Source: an uncultured Clostridia bacterium
GTDB taxonomy: Bacteria > Bacillota_A > Clostridia > Christensenellales > CAG-138
Direction: 5' to 3'
Assembly (NCBI GenBank): GCA_946623765.1
Contig: CAMORL010000024.1
Span: 1-15,935, forward strand
Length of the DNA stretch: 15,935 bases
The position numbers and the translations under genes were made by a program. Below, one piece after another: positions 14,066-15,935 of the stretch. The notes below the pieces were generated by a model. The model was not told where the DNA came from, searched no databases, and worked only from the letters and a program-made list of their open reading frames with translations. Position 1 is the stretch's first letter; every line of letters begins with the position of its first letter.

Positions 14066-14066
14066 A

Positions 14067-14996
14067 ATGAGCAGTTTTGAAAACCTTCGTATCGTTGACA
14101 ACTTCTACCAGACGTCGCTGTATTTCCCGATGCCGACCGTCGTGATCAGCACGCTGTGCGAAGACGGCAGCACGACGCTCGGACCGTATTCGCTGGTGCA
14201 GCCGTACTATGTGGCTGGTAAGGATTATTACGCCATGCTGCTGTGCTGCCGCAATTCTTCCAACACGGCGCAGAACATTTTGCGCGACGGCAGATGCGCG
14301 ATCAATTTCATCGACGACAATCCGAAGAGCTTCAAGGAAGCGGTTAAGCTCTCCTGGCCCGGAGACAAGCCTTCCGACAAGATGCCGAAGTGCAATTTCC
14401 GCCTTGAAAAGAGCATGATCGAGGAGCAGACCGGCGAAAAGCGGCCGATGGTGCTGACCGACGCGATCCAGGCGATCGAGTGCACATGGATGCGCGAGCT
14501 CGACAACGCGGCAAACGACCGTCCGGGTGAGCTTTCCGGTTACGAACCGCCGTATCACGATTTCAACGGCATCACGTCGAAGTTCGGCGCACATTTCATC
14601 CTGCGCGTCGATAAGATCCTGATGAAGAAGAAGTACAGCGACGCGATCATCAACGGCGTGAAAGCGAAGGATTTCCCGCCGCTGCCGGTCGATTACGGCT
14701 ATCGCGATTCCAAGAACTTCTGGTTCCACAGAAAGGCCAGAATGCGCTCGGAACTTCTTGCAATCCGCAAGCAGTCGCTGGATTCGGTCCGCTATGCCGC
14801 AGACCGCGCCGACGACAAGGTCAAGTTCACCGACGACGCGCTCGAAACGATCCTGAACGTACCGCGCGTCTTTTTGCCGCTGGTGCTGAAGGGCTGCGTG
14901 GACTGGGCGAAGGAGAACAACGTCACGCTCGTCACCGCCGAGCATATGAAGATCATCAACGACAAACGCGCAAAAGAAAAGAACAAGAAAGCATAA
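14067..14996 (+). CDS. Flavin-reductase-like protein with C-terminal PCP_red-like domain
   Basis: A 309-residue protein. Residues 1 to about 215 look like the flavin reductase-like FMN-binding split barrel: MPTVVISTLCEDGSTTLGPYSLVQPYYV, a core CCRNSSNTAQNILRDGRCAINFI and GAHFILRVDKIL. Residues 254-300 (FTDDALETILNVPRVFLPLVLKG, then VDWAKENNVTLVTAEHMKI) resemble the small PCP_red domain, first described in light-independent protochlorophyllide reductase and found fused to other redox proteins. A basic tail follows. No signal peptide is seen, so it is probably cytoplasmic. The likely role is an FMN-linked reductase, but the electron acceptor is unknown. GAGGAG lies 7 nt before the ATG. The PCP_red assignment is from memory of the pattern and less sure than the split barrel. 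Confidence 0.78.
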   Translation: MSSFENLRIVDNFYQTSLYFPMPTVVISTLCEDGSTTLGPYSLVQPYYVAGKDYYAMLLCCRNSSNTAQNILRDGRCAINFIDDNPKSFKEAVKLSWPGDKPSDKMPKCNFRLEKSMIEEQTGEKRPMVLTDAIQAIECTWMRELDNAANDRPGELSGYEPPYHDFNGITSKFGAHFILRVDKILMKKKYSDAIINGVKAKDFPPLPVDYGYRDSKNFWFHRKARMRSELLAIRKQSLDSVRYAADRADDKVKFTDDALETILNVPRVFLPLVLKGCVDWAKENNVTLVTAEHMKIINDKRAKEKNKKA

Positions 14997-15009
14997 GGGG
15001 GAGATACAC

Positions 15010-15870
15010 ATGAAGGTCGTATTGGCAGGCGCATTCGGAAACCTGGGTGCGGAAATTCTGAAGAGTCTCGTAAAAGCGGGACATGAAGTGGTTGCAGCGG
15101 ATCTCAAGGAACGCACGATCGAGGGAACGGAAGGGAAGTATACCTTTGTTTCGATCGACGCGACGAATCCCGACACGCTGAAAGGACTTTGCGACGGCGC
15201 AAGCGTCGTGATCACCACGATGGGTCTCACTGGCGCATCGACGAAATTCACGTCCTACGACATCGACTATCAGGGCAACATGAACCTGTATGCCGAAGCA
15301 AAGAAAGCCGGCGTGAAGAAGTTCAATTATATTTCCGTTATTTCGTGCGACGAACCCGGCGCGGAAAAGGTGCCGATGCTCCACGCAAAGTACATGGTGG
15401 AGCAGGAAATCAAAAAGCAGCCGATGGATTGGGTCATTTACCGTCCGACCGGGTATTTCTACGATATCTGCAAGGTCTTTAAGCCCTACGTGGACAAGGG
15501 CGAGATGCAGCTTCTGAAGGGCTTCGGCAAGGTCAAAGCGAACGTCGTGGACTGCCCCGACTTTGCGGACTTCATCGTCGCGCACATGAACGACAAAAAC
15601 GTCACCTACAACGTGGGCGGCAAGGAAACCTACACCTATGAGGAGATGGCGGATATGTGCTTCAAGGCGGCAAACAAGCCTCTGAAGATCAAGTGGGCGC
15701 CCATCTGGCTGTTCGGCATCCTTGCGAACCTTCCGAAGATCAAGAAGGCGGGCAAGCACGACATCATCCTGTTCTCAAAGTGGACCCTGAGCCACGATCT
15801 CGTGGGCGACACGAAGATCGGCGACAAGAGCTTCGCGGAATACATTAAGGCGTATTTCAAGGAGGCATAA
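15010..15870 (+). CDS. NAD(P)-binding atypical short-chain dehydrogenase (NmrA-like)
   Basis: A 286-residue Rossmann-fold protein. The dinucleotide motif is near the N-terminus, VLAGAFGNLG with GxxGxxG at 7-13, and D31 after the second strand (VVAADL). Further atypical-SDR features are GVKKFNYISVIS, HAKYMVEQEI and R145-P-T-G-YFYD, a segment shared by NmrA-like and divinyl-chlorophyllide-reductase-like proteins. C-terminal sequence NVGGKETYTYEEMADM fits the substrate domain of this group. The classical YxxxK pair is not obvious, as usual in atypical members. It could reduce a quinone, enone or other small molecule. AAGGGGGAG precedes the ATG, 13 nt after the flavin-reductase-like gene, so both probably work on the same pathway. 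Confidence 0.88.
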   Translation: MKVVLAGAFGNLGAEILKSLVKAGHEVVAADLKERTIEGTEGKYTFVSIDATNPDTLKGLCDGASVVITTMGLTGASTKFTSYDIDYQGNMNLYAEAKKAGVKKFNYISVISCDEPGAEKVPMLHAKYMVEQEIKKQPMDWVIYRPTGYFYDICKVFKPYVDKGEMQLLKGFGKVKANVVDCPDFADFIVAHMNDKNVTYNVGGKETYTYEEMADMCFKAANKPLKIKWAPIWLFGILANLPKIKKAGKHDIILFSKWTLSHDLVGDTKIGDKSFAEYIKAYFKEA

Positions 15871-15871
15871 G

Positions 15872-15935
15872 ATGGGCTGGATGTATCTCGGTATTATCTG
15901 CGCGGTCTGCGCAATCTGCTGCGCGGTCGGCTTCA
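15872..15935 (+). CDS. Membrane protein, N-terminal fragment
   Basis: An ATG at 15872 with GGAGG (15861-15865) 6 nt upstream opens a frame that runs off the window. The visible 21 residues, MGWMYLGIICAVCAICCAVGF, are hydrophobic with four cysteines and would be a first membrane segment or signal anchor. The family cannot be named from this. It starts 1 nt after the SDR stop, so it is the fifth gene of the TetR-controlled operon. Confidence 0.75.
   Translation, partial: MGWMYLGIICAVCAICCAVGF

Overview
The window is a densely packed, GC-rich bacterial chromosome segment in which every convincing gene lies on the + strand. The content points to a low-complexity-envelope Bacillota/Clostridia-type organism: SepF and a DivIVA-like protein, pnp followed by an M16 peptidase and an all-alpha dUTPase, and YceD (DUF177) next to ribosomal protein L32. 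High GC and several GTG starts would fit one of the GC-rich uncultured clostridial lineages, but the exact lineage is an inference. No rRNA, tRNA, CRISPR array, insertion sequence or phage gene was seen.

Region 1 (1-6750) is housekeeping. It starts with the 3' end of pnp (KH and S1 domains), then an M16 zinc peptidase, a dimeric-type dUTPase, a single-pass HlyD-like envelope protein, the PLP-homeostasis protein YggS, SepF, a very short DivIVA-like protein and a YgiQ-type radical SAM enzyme. From the peptidase to ygiQ the genes overlap or nearly touch, so they probably form one long transcript. An internal sigma-A-like promoter (3639-3667) inside an AT-rich patch of yggS would boost sepF and the division genes. 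sepF and divIVA are in the same reading frame, separated by one TAA and five codons, with no visible ribosome binding site.

Region 2 (6725-8351) has a near-consensus promoter in the last codons of ygiQ that drives yceD-rpmF. A leader-like stretch with mutually exclusive hairpins follows, then a Nudix hydrolase, a structured untranslated stretch and an intrinsic terminator.

Region 3 (8361-12678) begins with a promoter and two tandem CNNM/CorC-type membrane proteins with CBS domains. The first lacks the C-terminal CorC/HlyC domain. An intrinsic terminator overlaps the second one's stop codon. Beyond it are an unrecognised gene, a FlaR-like P-loop kinase and a TraX-family membrane protein, closed by another terminator.

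Region 4 (12719-end) is the most distinctive part. A sigma-A promoter has a 14-bp perfect palindrome over its predicted start site, and drives an operon of a membrane-anchored alpha/beta hydrolase, a TetR regulator, a flavin-reductase-like protein carrying a C-terminal domain that resembles PCP_red (a chlorophyll-reductase-associated domain), an NmrA-like atypical SDR, and a membrane protein cut by the window edge. The regulator probably represses its own operon through the palindrome. It looks like an inducible redox module, but its substrate cannot be read from sequence.
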